From Flavobacteriales bacterium (GTDB lineage Bacteria > Bacteroidota > Bacteroidia > Flavobacteriales > Flavobacteriaceae), in NCBI GenBank assembly GCA_027023475.1, contig JALVVJ010000135.1, positions 1 to 32,199 of the forward strand: a DNA stretch of 32,199 bases. The letters are read 5' to 3'. Each line of letters begins with the position of its first letter. Position 1 is the first letter of the stretch. The translations under genes were made by a program, and so were the position numbers. Shown here one piece after another: positions 1-7,620 of the stretch. The notes beneath the pieces were generated by a model. That model had not been told where the DNA came from. It ran no database searches and saw only the letters and a list, made by a program, of their open reading frames with translations.

Positions 1-940
<940 letters not shown>

Positions 941-959
941 TTAGGTTTATTTTTTTTTC

Positions 960-1393
960 GGGCGCCCCGCCGCACACGTTCGTGGCGCCTACGGCGCATC
1001 GGCAGGCGCTTCGGGACGACAGAGCGCCCTCCCGCCTGCCGCCACTCACGTGGCGCCGTCGGGCTGTCCGCTCAAATGCGGCTCGGGTCGCGGCGGTTTG
1101 CTAAGGGCCGGCTGCGGTGTCTCCTCGGTTCCTCGGAGCCTGCTCGCCGGCAGCAAACCAAGCCGCGCCGGCATCGCTTCAAGCATAAAGTATTGGAAAA
1201 GTTGCAGTTATTTTTGTCGAGAACAAAGCCGGCAATCCGAAGGCATAGCCGTAGCTATGGCAAGGATTGTCAATGCCGTTATCGGCAAAAAGAACAAAAC
1301 TTGGTGTGATAATTTCATGCTTGAAGCGATGCCTACCCTTCGCCGCATAACCGCTCCCATCCCTGGCGCTTCTTAACGCGCGATAAATCGCGC
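960..1393 (+). repeat. GC-rich dispersed repeat family 1, copy A (interrupted)
   Basis: This block is nearly identical to 11240-11482 for about 210 bases (starting GGGCGCCCCGCCGCACACG) and shares two fixed boxes with the copies at 15045 and 22032: GGGCTGTCCGCTC followed by AATGCGGCT, and the terminal box CCGCTCCCATCCCTGGCGC. It ends in the palindrome GCGCGATAAATCGCGC, also present in the 22032 copy. Unlike copy B it carries a 164-bp insertion (1170-1333) just before the terminal box. No coding frame is conserved between copies, so I read it as noncoding. Confidence 0.85.
1170..1333. mobile_element. 164-bp MITE-like hairpin element inside repeat copy A
   Basis: Perfect 17-bp terminal inverted repeats, GGCATCGCTTCAAGCAT at 1170-1186 and its complement at 1317-1333, enclose 130 bases that contain a second imperfect hairpin centred near 1250 (CATAGC..GCTATG with GGCAATCC..GGATTGTC). 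At the equivalent place in copy B (near 11448) there is no insertion. No open reading frame is likely to encode a transposase, so this would be non-autonomous. It may alternatively be a structured variable segment of the repeat itself. Confidence 0.55.
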
Positions 1394-1443
1394 TTGAATA
1401 TGGAACACCGAATAATCGATTTAAGATTTCCGATTTGCGTTCT

Positions 1444-1463
1444 CCTACTGCAAACATTGTAGG
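1444..1463. repeat. Short dispersed repeat CCTACTGCAAACATTGTAGG
   Basis: This 20-mer closely resembles three copies at 22287-22306, 22462-22483 and 22661-22680 (consensus CTACTGtAAACATTGAAGG). In both loci it lies 50-70 bases beyond the terminal palindrome of repeat family 1, so it may be the outer edge of that family. Confidence 0.5.
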
Positions 1464-1481
1464 CCGGTTGTTATACAGTAG

Positions 1482-1670
1482 AAGGCGAACTCCGGGCGGG
1501 CGGCAAAGCTATACTACACCGAAGTGGCTTTTATAAAATATGCTCCCGTTTCCTCTGTTCCAAGCAAAAACGGCTTATATGCTACTCCTGCTCAAACAGC
1601 CGTATTTCCGCGATTGATTGCGAAAATAAAAGAAGTGGAAAATGCGACTGAACGGTTAGTGTATGAGTAA
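1482..1670 (+). pseudogene. Possible 3' remnant of an unidentified gene
   Basis: A stretch open for 62 codons with normal-looking composition (for example LYYTEVAFIKYAP and ARLYY-like aromatic start, ending ENATERLVYE) lies between an upstream in-frame stop at 1479 and the stop at 1668-1670. There is no ATG, GTG or TTG in a sensible place. Its stop codon falls inside the left arm of the palindromic element at 1659, which looks like a gene cut by or fused to that element. I do not recognise the family. It could be a chance open frame. Confidence 0.25.
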
Positions 1671-1768
1671 TGGCGGGTTTTTTCGCACTTTTGTTCATTA
1701 TTGAACTAATGTTGATTTTACTCATAATTTGTTCATTGTTAGCACTTTGCCCGCCATTACTTATACAC
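1659..1768. repeat. Large palindromic cassette-boundary element P1
   Basis: Left arm GTGTATGAGTAATGGCGGG (1659-1677) pairs with right arm CCCGCCATTACTTATACAC (1750-1768) at 18 of 19 positions, around a 72-base AT-rich centre. The right 27 bases recur with one mismatch at 3765-3792. The element lies exactly at the truncated 3' end of the Fic gene. The large folded-palindrome layout recalls integron attC sites, but no integrase is visible here. Confidence 0.7.
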
Positions 1769-1772
1769 CTTC

Positions 1773-2126
1773 TTATGCAATGTCTTTTAGTCTTAAAAAT
1801 CCTTGTCGTTTTATCAAATCAAATCCGGTAAAAATTGCTTTTCTGTAATTAATTACTTCTTTTACTTGTGCCGGTTGTTTTCTTTGTGATGCGAGAGCTT
1901 TATATAATTCATCTTGCGTAGTGATGATATTTTCAATTTCCGAACTATCTTTTGCTTCTTGCAATACAACTGCATTTACCAACATTGCTTGATTTGGAAT
2001 TGTTTTTGCTATTCCTTTTAATTCGCCAAGAGATTGAGCTGTTTTACTTAACTGTCTAAGTATTTCAACAGTTTCAACTTTTTCTCTTTCAGGAGGCAAT
2101 TTTTTTAGTTTCTCTATATGTCCCAT
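1773..2126 (-). pseudogene. Fic family protein, N-terminal domain only (truncated)
   Basis: The 117 residues match the N-terminal Fic_N part of Bacteroidota Fic proteins: LPPEREKVETVEILRQL, then ELKGIAKTIPNQAMLVN and QEAKDSSEIENIITT, ending GFLRLKDIA. The SSEIENI segment resembles the conserved (S/T)xxxE(G/N) inhibitory motif region. Complete proteins of this type have about 350-380 residues and carry the catalytic HPFxxGNGR motif, which is absent: translation stops at 1773-1775, five bases from the right arm of palindrome P1. AMPylation activity is therefore not expected. It may be an inert remnant, or a free inhibitory-domain fragment if expressed. Base composition is low-GC like its two neighbours on the same strand. 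Confidence 0.7.
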
Positions 2127-2215
2127 TTTATCCCATATAGTTTAAATATGTCCCAAAAGTATGAAAATTAGTGCATATGTCAAAATAATGGTGTTATTTG
2201 TCCTACATTAAGCAC

Positions 2216-2407
2216 AACGACCCGCTGAACGCAGTTCCGCACTGAGGGCGGTTCTGTGAGCGCTCGCGCTCATCAGAAGTAAAGCCCGCAAGGGCGGGAC
2301 CAAATTGCTTTTAGCATATGTTCCGGCACGTTTTGTTCGATGCCGTCCTTCGGGCGCAAGCCGTTTATCAAAGATACGAAAAAAGCAATTTGGTTTAGCG
2401 GGTCGTT
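2216..2407. repeat. Nested inverted-repeat element P2a
   Basis: AACGACCCGCT (2216-2226) pairs perfectly with 2397-2407, and inside it ACCAAATTGCTTTT (2299-2312) pairs perfectly with 2381-2394. It fills most of the gap between the Fic remnant and the PD40 gene. No credible gene is seen in it. Confidence 0.6.
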
Positions 2408-2498
2408 CAGGCACATTTCCCAAAATACCGGGAGTTTTGCCGAAGGCGAAACCTAGGGATTTTGGTCGCCCGAAGGGCGAAGGTGACTGAACGGTTTA

Positions 2499-2605
2499 AA
2501 TATGGTGCGTTTGGCACTTCAACGCTCCAAATTTTGGGGTTTTCACTATGTATATTTATTGCTATCCTATTCATTATTAACACCATCTGCCAAATGCACT
2601 ATATT
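2499..2605. repeat. Palindromic cassette-boundary element P2b
   Basis: AATATGGTGCGTTTGGC (2499-2515) pairs with GCCAAATGCACTATATT (2589-2605) at 15 of 17 positions around an AT-rich centre. It sits 14 bases beyond the stop of the PD40 lipoprotein gene, in the same position relative to that gene as P1 and P3 have to theirs. Confidence 0.55.
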
Positions 2606-2619
2606 TTTTTGCTTTGTTA

Positions 2620-3648
2620 TTAATCAATTTTTTTTATCCCAACATAATATAAATCAAAATCACCTTTCCCTCCCGGTCTATTTGAAGAAAAAATCATTAA
2701 GTCATTACTAAAATCATATTCTCTTCTTATAATAGGTCGATACTCATCATATTGTGTATTAATTTTATTGCCAAAATTTACAGGGGTTGTCCAACTTCCA
2801 TTAACTTTTACTGAATAATATAAGTCAAATCCACCGTAACCCCCCTCTCTATTAGATGCAAAGACCATAAAATCACCAAGGATAAAAGGGCATTTATCGT
2901 CATAATTTGATGATAAAATTGTATCTTTAATAGGATTTGAATTAGTATTATTTAATATGTCAAGAATATCTTTTGTTTTATCTGTTTCATTATAATATAT
3001 GTTATAAGAACCTTCACGATTAGAGGTAAAGTAAATTCTTGAAGTATCCTTATTAAAAGTCGGATAGGCATCATCAAATTCAGAATTAATAAAATTGACT
3101 TTTTGTGGGGTTGTATAATTTTCATTATCAAGATTATGTGTAAACATTATGTTTTGGTTCCCCTCAATTCCACTTGAATACAAAAAAATATATGTTTCAT
3201 ATCGGTTATTTACATCCGTTCCACTTTGTTTTCTTCCTTTTGGTATTAGATATGGTCCGAATTCATTGGCTGTTGTATTTATTTTTATTAGTGCATTATT
3301 TATATTGTTGTTTTCAACAGCTACATCCAAATCTTCGTTTGTGTTATTATAAATTTTTAAAATACCAGTCGTTTTAGAAAAATCTATTGTCATAAGTTTG
3401 TATAAAATATCATAATTATTCCCGGCACTGTTCCTGTTAGTAGAAAAACATAACGGAAAAGTTTCTCCTAAACTTGGTGCAGTAGCGTTATAATCGTCAT
3501 ACCTTGTATTAAAATCTGTAAGATTTGTAGGTGTATCAGGAAACTTACCCGTAAAATATTTGTATTCATTATCAGGTTTACATGAATGAATCAAGGCAAT
3601 AATTAAAACAAAAATTAATAATTTCTCACATTGTTTAATAGCTTTCAT
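2620..3648 (-). CDS. PD40/TolB-like beta-propeller lipoprotein
   Basis: The product has 342 residues. The start MKAIKQCEKLLIFVLIIALIHSC is a lipoprotein signal peptide with the acylated cysteine at position 23, so it should be membrane-anchored in the envelope. The second half contains repeated PD40 (WD40-like) blades: IYFTSNREGSYNIYYN, MVFASNREGGYGGFDLYYS and MIFSSNRPGGKGDFDLYY, the last at the C terminus. In Bacteroidota such propellers often sit in OmpA-linked envelope proteins; here the propeller stands alone. The gene is strongly AT-rich and sits between palindromes P2b and P3, suggesting it was acquired as a single-gene cassette. Binding partner unknown. Confidence 0.75.
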   Translation of the reverse strand: MKAIKQCEKLLIFVLIIALIHSCKPDNEYKYFTGKFPDTPTNLTDFNTRYDDYNATAPSLGETFPLCFSTNRNSAGNNYDILYKLMTIDFSKTTGILKIYNNTNEDLDVAVENNNINNALIKINTTANEFGPYLIPKGRKQSGTDVNNRYETYIFLYSSGIEGNQNIMFTHNLDNENYTTPQKVNFINSEFDDAYPTFNKDTSRIYFTSNREGSYNIYYNETDKTKDILDILNNTNSNPIKDTILSSNYDDKCPFILGDFMVFASNREGGYGGFDLYYSVKVNGSWTTPVNFGNKINTQYDEYRPIIRREYDFSNDLMIFSSNRPGGKGDFDLYYVGIKKID

Positions 3649-3682
3649 AATGTATAGTTTTTAAATAAGGCCTAACGGTTAT

Positions 3683-3792
3683 GTGTATAAATAGTGGCGG
3701 GATTTTCTGCACTTACTTTCATTTTTGCACTACCGTTTATTTTATTCATATTTATTTCATTTTTAGCACTTCGCCCGCCATTACTTATACAC
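3683..3792. repeat. Large palindromic cassette-boundary element P3
   Basis: Left arm 3683-3701 (GTGTATAAATAGTGGCGGG) pairs with right arm 3774-3792 (CCCGCCATTACTTATACAC) with two mismatches. Just outside are CCTAAC (3671-3676) and GTTAGC (3797-3802), an RYYYAAC/GTTRRRY-like pair as in integron attC sites, although the match is imperfect. It separates the PD40 gene from the ATPase gene. The right arm is identical to that of P1. Confidence 0.7.
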
Positions 3793-3806
3793 AATGTTAG
3801 CGGTAG

Positions 3807-5078
3807 TTATTCTTTTTTTGTTAGCCAGGGTCTTGCTTTTACATAAGTAGCGAAAAGGCTATCTTTAAACCTGTAATATCGTTCTCGTATTTTTACTATT
3901 TCAGCTCCATAATCATTAGACACTAAATGTCCTACATACTGACTTGGATTATCGACATCATAATCTATAGCTATTTTATATGCATCTCTTGTTGAAATCT
4001 CTCCATCTTTTTGAATTACTTCCGCTAATGATTTTAATACAGCTTCACGCTGATGAGATGAAGCTACTGCTTTCTTGTATCTACCTTCTAATACAGGGTC
4101 AGCTTCTTTTTCTGCGATATCTTTCAATGTTTTTAAAATATATTCTTCATCTATCTCATAGATACCTTCATTATATGCAGTTTTTAATGCTTCTTTACCT
4201 ATTAAATGTATTATATAAGGATGTCCATTTGCTAATGAAATTAACTTATCACGAGCACTTTTGTTAAATTTAATAAAACCGTTAATTGAATTTTCTGCTG
4301 TATCAATTATTTCATTGAGTTCATTAGGCTTCATAGGTGGTAGATTTAAAACACTACCAGCAAATAATCTATCCGAACTTTCGTGTTCCTTCATTAAGTT
4401 TTGTATATCTTGTGCAACTCCAACAATGCAAAATTTGACACCAGGCACATTTGTTGCTAGTGATTTTAAGAGTTTTGCAAAACCAGAAGGATCTTCTATT
4501 TGATCAAATTCATCAATTACTATTAGTATTCCATCTTTTGCAACTTTAGTTTTTAAAATTTCACTCAAGACATTTTGAAAAACAACATCAATCTCGTGAA
4601 CTTGGATTGCCTTTGAGTATTGAGTTTCGTCAACAATTTCTGAACTTAATTTTGCTATTTTAACATCAAATCCACCTTGTATTTTCCCTAATTCTTTATA
4701 TGCATTTGGAATATCATAAATCCAATCATACAAACAATCTTTTGTTGTTAATAACCTTATTATAAGGTCAGATATTGTTTTCACACTATTGCCACAAGCT
4801 AAATAAATAGTCAAAAAATCCAACTTTTCATCAAAAGGAATATTTAATTTTTCTAATAATGAATTATCTCCTTCGGAAAGATTAATTATTTGTCTTGCTA
4901 GAGAACTTTTCCCTATACCGCGGCCACCTACAATTGCAATGTTTGAACCTTTCGTAATTAATCCAATAAATGCATCATTTACATATTCAGTTCTCCCAGC
5001 AAATTTTTTTGCATCACTTATTTCTTGTGCTGGTGTAAAAGCATTTATGACTTCACTAATTGATATTTTTTTACTCAT
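3807..5078 (-). CDS. AAA/ORC-like P-loop ATPase
   Basis: The 423-residue soluble protein has Walker A GGRGIGKSSL at residues 51-60 and Walker B ILIVIDEFDQIED at 184-196. The lid region LNLPPMKPNELNEII is followed by a C-terminal winged-helix-like part ending RYYRFKDSLFATYVKARPWL, which is the layout of Cdc6/ORC-related or STAND-like AAA ATPases (ATPase_2 / AAA_16 type). These proteins use ATP to switch or remodel partners, some in defence; the partner is not encoded next to it. It stands alone, is low-GC, ends four bases from the GTTAGC edge of palindrome P3, and has its own promoter at 5125-5154. A role in phage defence is possible but only inferred. Confidence 0.75.
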   Translation of the reverse strand: MSKKISISEVINAFTPAQEISDAKKFAGRTEYVNDAFIGLITKGSNIAIVGGRGIGKSSLARQIINLSEGDNSLLEKLNIPFDEKLDFLTIYLACGNSVKTISDLIIRLLTTKDCLYDWIYDIPNAYKELGKIQGGFDVKIAKLSSEIVDETQYSKAIQVHEIDVVFQNVLSEILKTKVAKDGILIVIDEFDQIEDPSGFAKLLKSLATNVPGVKFCIVGVAQDIQNLMKEHESSDRLFAGSVLNLPPMKPNELNEIIDTAENSINGFIKFNKSARDKLISLANGHPYIIHLIGKEALKTAYNEGIYEIDEEYILKTLKDIAEKEADPVLEGRYKKAVASSHQREAVLKSLAEVIQKDGEISTRDAYKIAIDYDVDNPSQYVGHLVSNDYGAEIVKIRERYYRFKDSLFATYVKARPWLTKKE

Positions 5079-5124
5079 TTATTTTTTAATTTCTTTTAAT
5101 TACCGCCAACGATTGTATACATTA

Positions 5125-5154
5125 CAAAGTTACCTATATTTTTCATTTATGCAA
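5125..5154 (-). promoter_or_regulatory. Promoter of the AAA ATPase gene
   Basis: On the reverse strand TTG (5154-5152), a 19-base spacer and TAACTTTG (5132-5125) match the Bacteroidota -33 TTTG / -7 TAnnTTTG pattern. The expected transcript start leaves about 40 bases before the ATG at 5078. Confidence 0.6.
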
Positions 5155-5239
5155 CAATTTTGTTGTTTTATTTCCCTTATTTTGTTGTGTATAGTTACTT
5201 TTTTTGTTTTTCCTCTCCAAAAATAATAAAAAATTTCCT

Positions 5240-5740
5240 TATTTCCTGTCATATCCCGCGCCAGCGGGCGCAGCGGTATCCTTGCCCGGCAGCCGGTGAA
5301 AGTTTTTGTGCCGGCGGCGGGGGCTCGCAGCGCAAGAGACCACGGCGCCGGCCTTACAAAAACCGCCGGATGGAGGGCAAGATAATAGCGGAGCACGCGA
5401 CGGCAACGCGTGAGGAACGGCCGGCGCAAGCCGGTCTTGCAAGTAACGCTTGCAAACCGGTCCCGCCTCGTGAATGTGCTGCGGCGCAAAGCGGCGCTAC
5501 TACATGAACGAGTGCGGGAAGCGCTCCGTCGTCGCGAAGCGGCGGCCGTTGCCCCGCCGCGGCGCGTATCAGCGCGCCGGGCGGATGGCCGGAAGTAAAT
5601 GTTTGAAAATCAAGCGAAAATCCCCGCCCCGCGGCGAAGCCGCGGGGCGGGGCGACGAAAATCCGGTTCAACATCCGGCCATCCGCAGCGGGCATCCGCC
5701 CGCCGGCGGGGCACCGAACGCGATTGCCGGGGCGCCCTGA
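5240..5740. repeat. GC-rich intergenic repeat block with several hairpins
   Basis: This 500-base stretch holds no credible gene. At 5290-5365 it contains, in reverse orientation, the core of the repeat at 22032 (shared GGGGGCTCGCAGCGCAAGAG followed by ACCAC). At 5429-5461 CCGGT-CTTGCAAG..CTTGCAA-ACCGG forms a hairpin. The strongest hairpin is annotated separately at 5622-5652. The segment GGCCGGAAGTAA near 5587 recurs near 15107 in copy C. Confidence 0.7.
5622..5652. repeat. Perfect 14-bp GC hairpin within a larger cruciform
   Basis: CCCCGCCCCGCGGC (5622-5635), loop GAA, and the exact complement at 5639-5652. Outer arms GGATGGCCGGA (from 5582) and TCCGGCCATCC (near 5673-5683) extend the palindrome to about 100 bases. 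There is no T-tract, so it is not a typical intrinsic terminator. Confidence 0.65.
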
Positions 5741-5793
5741 AATGTATCGTCCTCAACAAAACATAAAATCCGAATTTATTGACTATCGTCATA

Positions 5794-5823
5794 TTTTGAA
5801 CCGGTCAAAACTTGCTATATTTG
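5794..5823 (+). promoter_or_regulatory. Promoter of the efflux operon
   Basis: TTTTG (5794-5798), a 17-base spacer and TATATTTG (5816-5823) fit the Bacteroidota -33/-7 consensus. The -7 box overlaps the palindromic operator at 5820-5845, and the first gene starts at 5856. Confidence 0.65.
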
Positions 5824-5845
5824 TAAGTAAATACTCACTTACAAA
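5820..5845. promoter_or_regulatory. TetR-type operator palindrome
   Basis: TTTGTAAGT (5820-5828), 8-base spacer, ACTTACAAA (5837-5845): perfect 9-bp arms. GTAAGTA..TACTTAC-like palindromes are typical targets of TetR/AcrR regulators, and the operon ends with a TetR gene (10639-11226). Because it overlaps the -7 box and the likely transcription start, bound repressor would block the promoter. Confidence 0.7.
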
Positions 5846-5855
5846 ATCTGTTTCC

Positions 5856-6773
5856 ATGAAACGACTACATCATATTTTTGTTTTGCTGCTGATTTTGCTT
5901 GGCTTGGGTAAGCTTTCGGCCCAGGAACAACGGGACAGGGCTGCTGAAATGCAACCGGATGATTTTTTTATTTCCACCTATAAGTTTCACCCGCAACTCT
6001 TGGCAAAAAAACACTGGTTAATAGATTTTTCGACCCATATTCCCAAGTTTTTCAAGTATTACAACCCCAAAGCGGGCAAAATCGCACCCAAAATGCCCGT
6101 GGTGGTGCTCAATGAGGCCTATTTCAATGCGCACATATTATATGGTGTAAGTCCCAAAATAAACCTGTTTGTCAATCTGCCTTTTGTGAGCTTGCATCAT
6201 TATTCGCCCATGATGTTTCAAAAAGGGGTGGGCTTTGGCGATGTGGAAACCGGATTTGTATTTGGCAACCTGTTGAAAGGAAATCATTATCTCACGGTCG
6301 AAGCGCAAATCAATTGGCCCACGGGTATTTATTTGCTTAAAAAACAGGTTTTGAACACCGGAATGGGTGCTTTCGGCCTTCAAGCCGGGCTAAGCGGACT
6401 GGAAAACCTGCAAAACAAATCCGGTGCTTGGCAATTGGCCTACCATGCTTATTTCGACTACCTTATCAGTTTGGATAAAATCCAAAAAGGCCCTGCTGCG
6501 GGCGCAACCCTTTTGTTCCGCAAACCCTTTCACACTGCTTACGGCTATTTCGGCCTGGAAAATGCTTGGGATTTTCAATACCGTTCGGCGTTCAAGGAAG
6601 GGCCCAAAACTTTGCCCATGACAGGATTGATGCAGTTCGACCTGAGCATCGGCGGATGGTATGAATTCTTGAAGCATTGGTATTTGCGTATGGCCGTGCC
6701 CTATACGCTTTACCAAAACAAAACTTTTTTGACCAAATACAGCGTGGTCTTTCAGTTGGATTATCAATTCTAA
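5856..6773 (+). CDS. Outer-membrane beta-barrel protein of the efflux operon
   Basis: I chose the ATG at 5856 because it is the first downstream of the promoter and operator and begins a clean signal peptide (MKRLHHIFVLLLILLGLGKLSAQ). Upstream in-frame ATGs would lie before the promoter. The 305-residue product is rich in alternating aromatic and hydrophobic strands (GVSPKINLFVNLPFVSL, GFGDVETGFVFGNLL) and ends in a phenylalanine after VVFQLDYQF, a usual beta-signal for outer-membrane insertion. It resembles the PF13557 'MetA-pathway of phenol degradation' type of transporter-like barrels. Being first in a TetR-controlled efflux operon, it may help small hydrophobic compounds cross the outer membrane. 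Function not proven by sequence. Confidence 0.75.
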   Translation: MKRLHHIFVLLLILLGLGKLSAQEQRDRAAEMQPDDFFISTYKFHPQLLAKKHWLIDFSTHIPKFFKYYNPKAGKIAPKMPVVVLNEAYFNAHILYGVSPKINLFVNLPFVSLHHYSPMMFQKGVGFGDVETGFVFGNLLKGNHYLTVEAQINWPTGIYLLKKQVLNTGMGAFGLQAGLSGLENLQNKSGAWQLAYHAYFDYLISLDKIQKGPAAGATLLFRKPFHTAYGYFGLENAWDFQYRSAFKEGPKTLPMTGLMQFDLSIGGWYEFLKHWYLRMAVPYTLYQNKTFLTKYSVVFQLDYQF

Positions 6774-6794
6774 CCAAAAATAAAAAACAGCATT

Positions 6795-7616
6795 ATGAAA
6801 AAATTCTATACCAAAACGGTTTTGTTTTTGCTTAGCGGCATCGTGTCGGTGGCGTGTAGCGATATTAAATTGACCAACGACAAAAAAACCGAATCCGAAT
6901 TTCAGGGCTATATCGAAACCACCCAAGTGAATGTTACCACCCGGATGCCCGGTCGCATTGTGGACATCCTGGTGGACGAAGGCGACCATGTGAAGCAAGG
7001 CGATACGGTGGCTCTGCTCGATACGCGCGAAATTTTGGCCAACCGCAAAGCCCTGGTGGCCAAATTGCACAACGTGGCCGTAAACAAACGCCGTTTGGAA
7101 CATCTCTACCGCGTGGGCGCCGTGCCCAAACAAAAATTGGACGAAGTTACCACCGGTTACCAAATGCTTCAAGCCAAAATCCAGGCCTTGGACACGCGCA
7201 TTGCCGATATGGTCATCAAAGCACCTATGGATGGCGTGATTACACTCAAAGTGTTGGAAAAAAATCAAATGATGCCACCCGGCATGCCCGTGGTCATCGA
7301 AACCGACCCCCAAGGCACCTGGGCCCGGTTTAGCATTCCCGAAACCTATTTGGATCAATTGCACCTGGGCGACCAAGTCAGTATGCAAACCAATGCGGGC
7401 CATTTGACCTTAAAAGGTAAAATCATCCAAATTGTGCCCATGGCCAATTTTGCCACACACACGCCCACCACGGCCCGCGACGAACGCGACGTGCGTACCT
7501 TTGATGTCAAAATCCTGATTTTGGATCATCAAAAAGATGTCAAACCCGGCATGTCGGTCTTTTTGAAACTCAAATCACCGGACGCATCCCACAAAGACCA
7601 AACTTCAAAGTCTTGA
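6795..7616 (+). CDS. HlyD/EmrA-type periplasmic adaptor lipoprotein
   Basis: 273 residues. The start MKKFYTKTVLFLLSGIVSVAC has a lipobox with cysteine 21. The lipoyl-like half-motif GRIVDILVDEGDHVKQGDTVALLDT precedes a short coiled-coil hairpin (residues about 75-125) and the second half-motif IKAPMDGVITLKVLEKNQMMPPGMPVV, then a beta-barrel domain. This is the membrane-fusion protein that links an inner-membrane transporter to a TolC channel. It lies 21 bases after the barrel gene and 4 bases before the permease gene, all on the plus strand. The short hairpin and lipid anchor suit an ABC-type rather than a long EmrA-type system. Confidence 0.9.
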   Translation: MKKFYTKTVLFLLSGIVSVACSDIKLTNDKKTESEFQGYIETTQVNVTTRMPGRIVDILVDEGDHVKQGDTVALLDTREILANRKALVAKLHNVAVNKRRLEHLYRVGAVPKQKLDEVTTGYQMLQAKIQALDTRIADMVIKAPMDGVITLKVLEKNQMMPPGMPVVIETDPQGTWARFSIPETYLDQLHLGDQVSMQTNAGHLTLKGKIIQIVPMANFATHTPTTARDERDVRTFDVKILILDHQKDVKPGMSVFLKLKSPDASHKDQTSKS

Positions 7617-7620
7617 TTCC

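Noticed and set aside
1179-1457. Reverse-strand open frames containing ARDGSGYA in each repeat family 1 copy (also at 11223-11504, 15003-15476, 21974-22300)
   Set aside because: The two conserved boxes are read in different relative frames in different copies and the interior is not conserved as protein. The likeness is at DNA level only.
3683-3792. Bona fide integron attC site
   Set aside because: The GTTAGC/CCTAAC edges fit only partly, and no integron integrase is in the window. Kept as an attC-like palindrome in findings only.
6390-7403. Long antisense open frame of 337 codons
   Set aside because: It lies opposite the barrel and adaptor genes, is rich in His/Phe/Gly from reverse reading of biased codons, and has no promoter or family signature.
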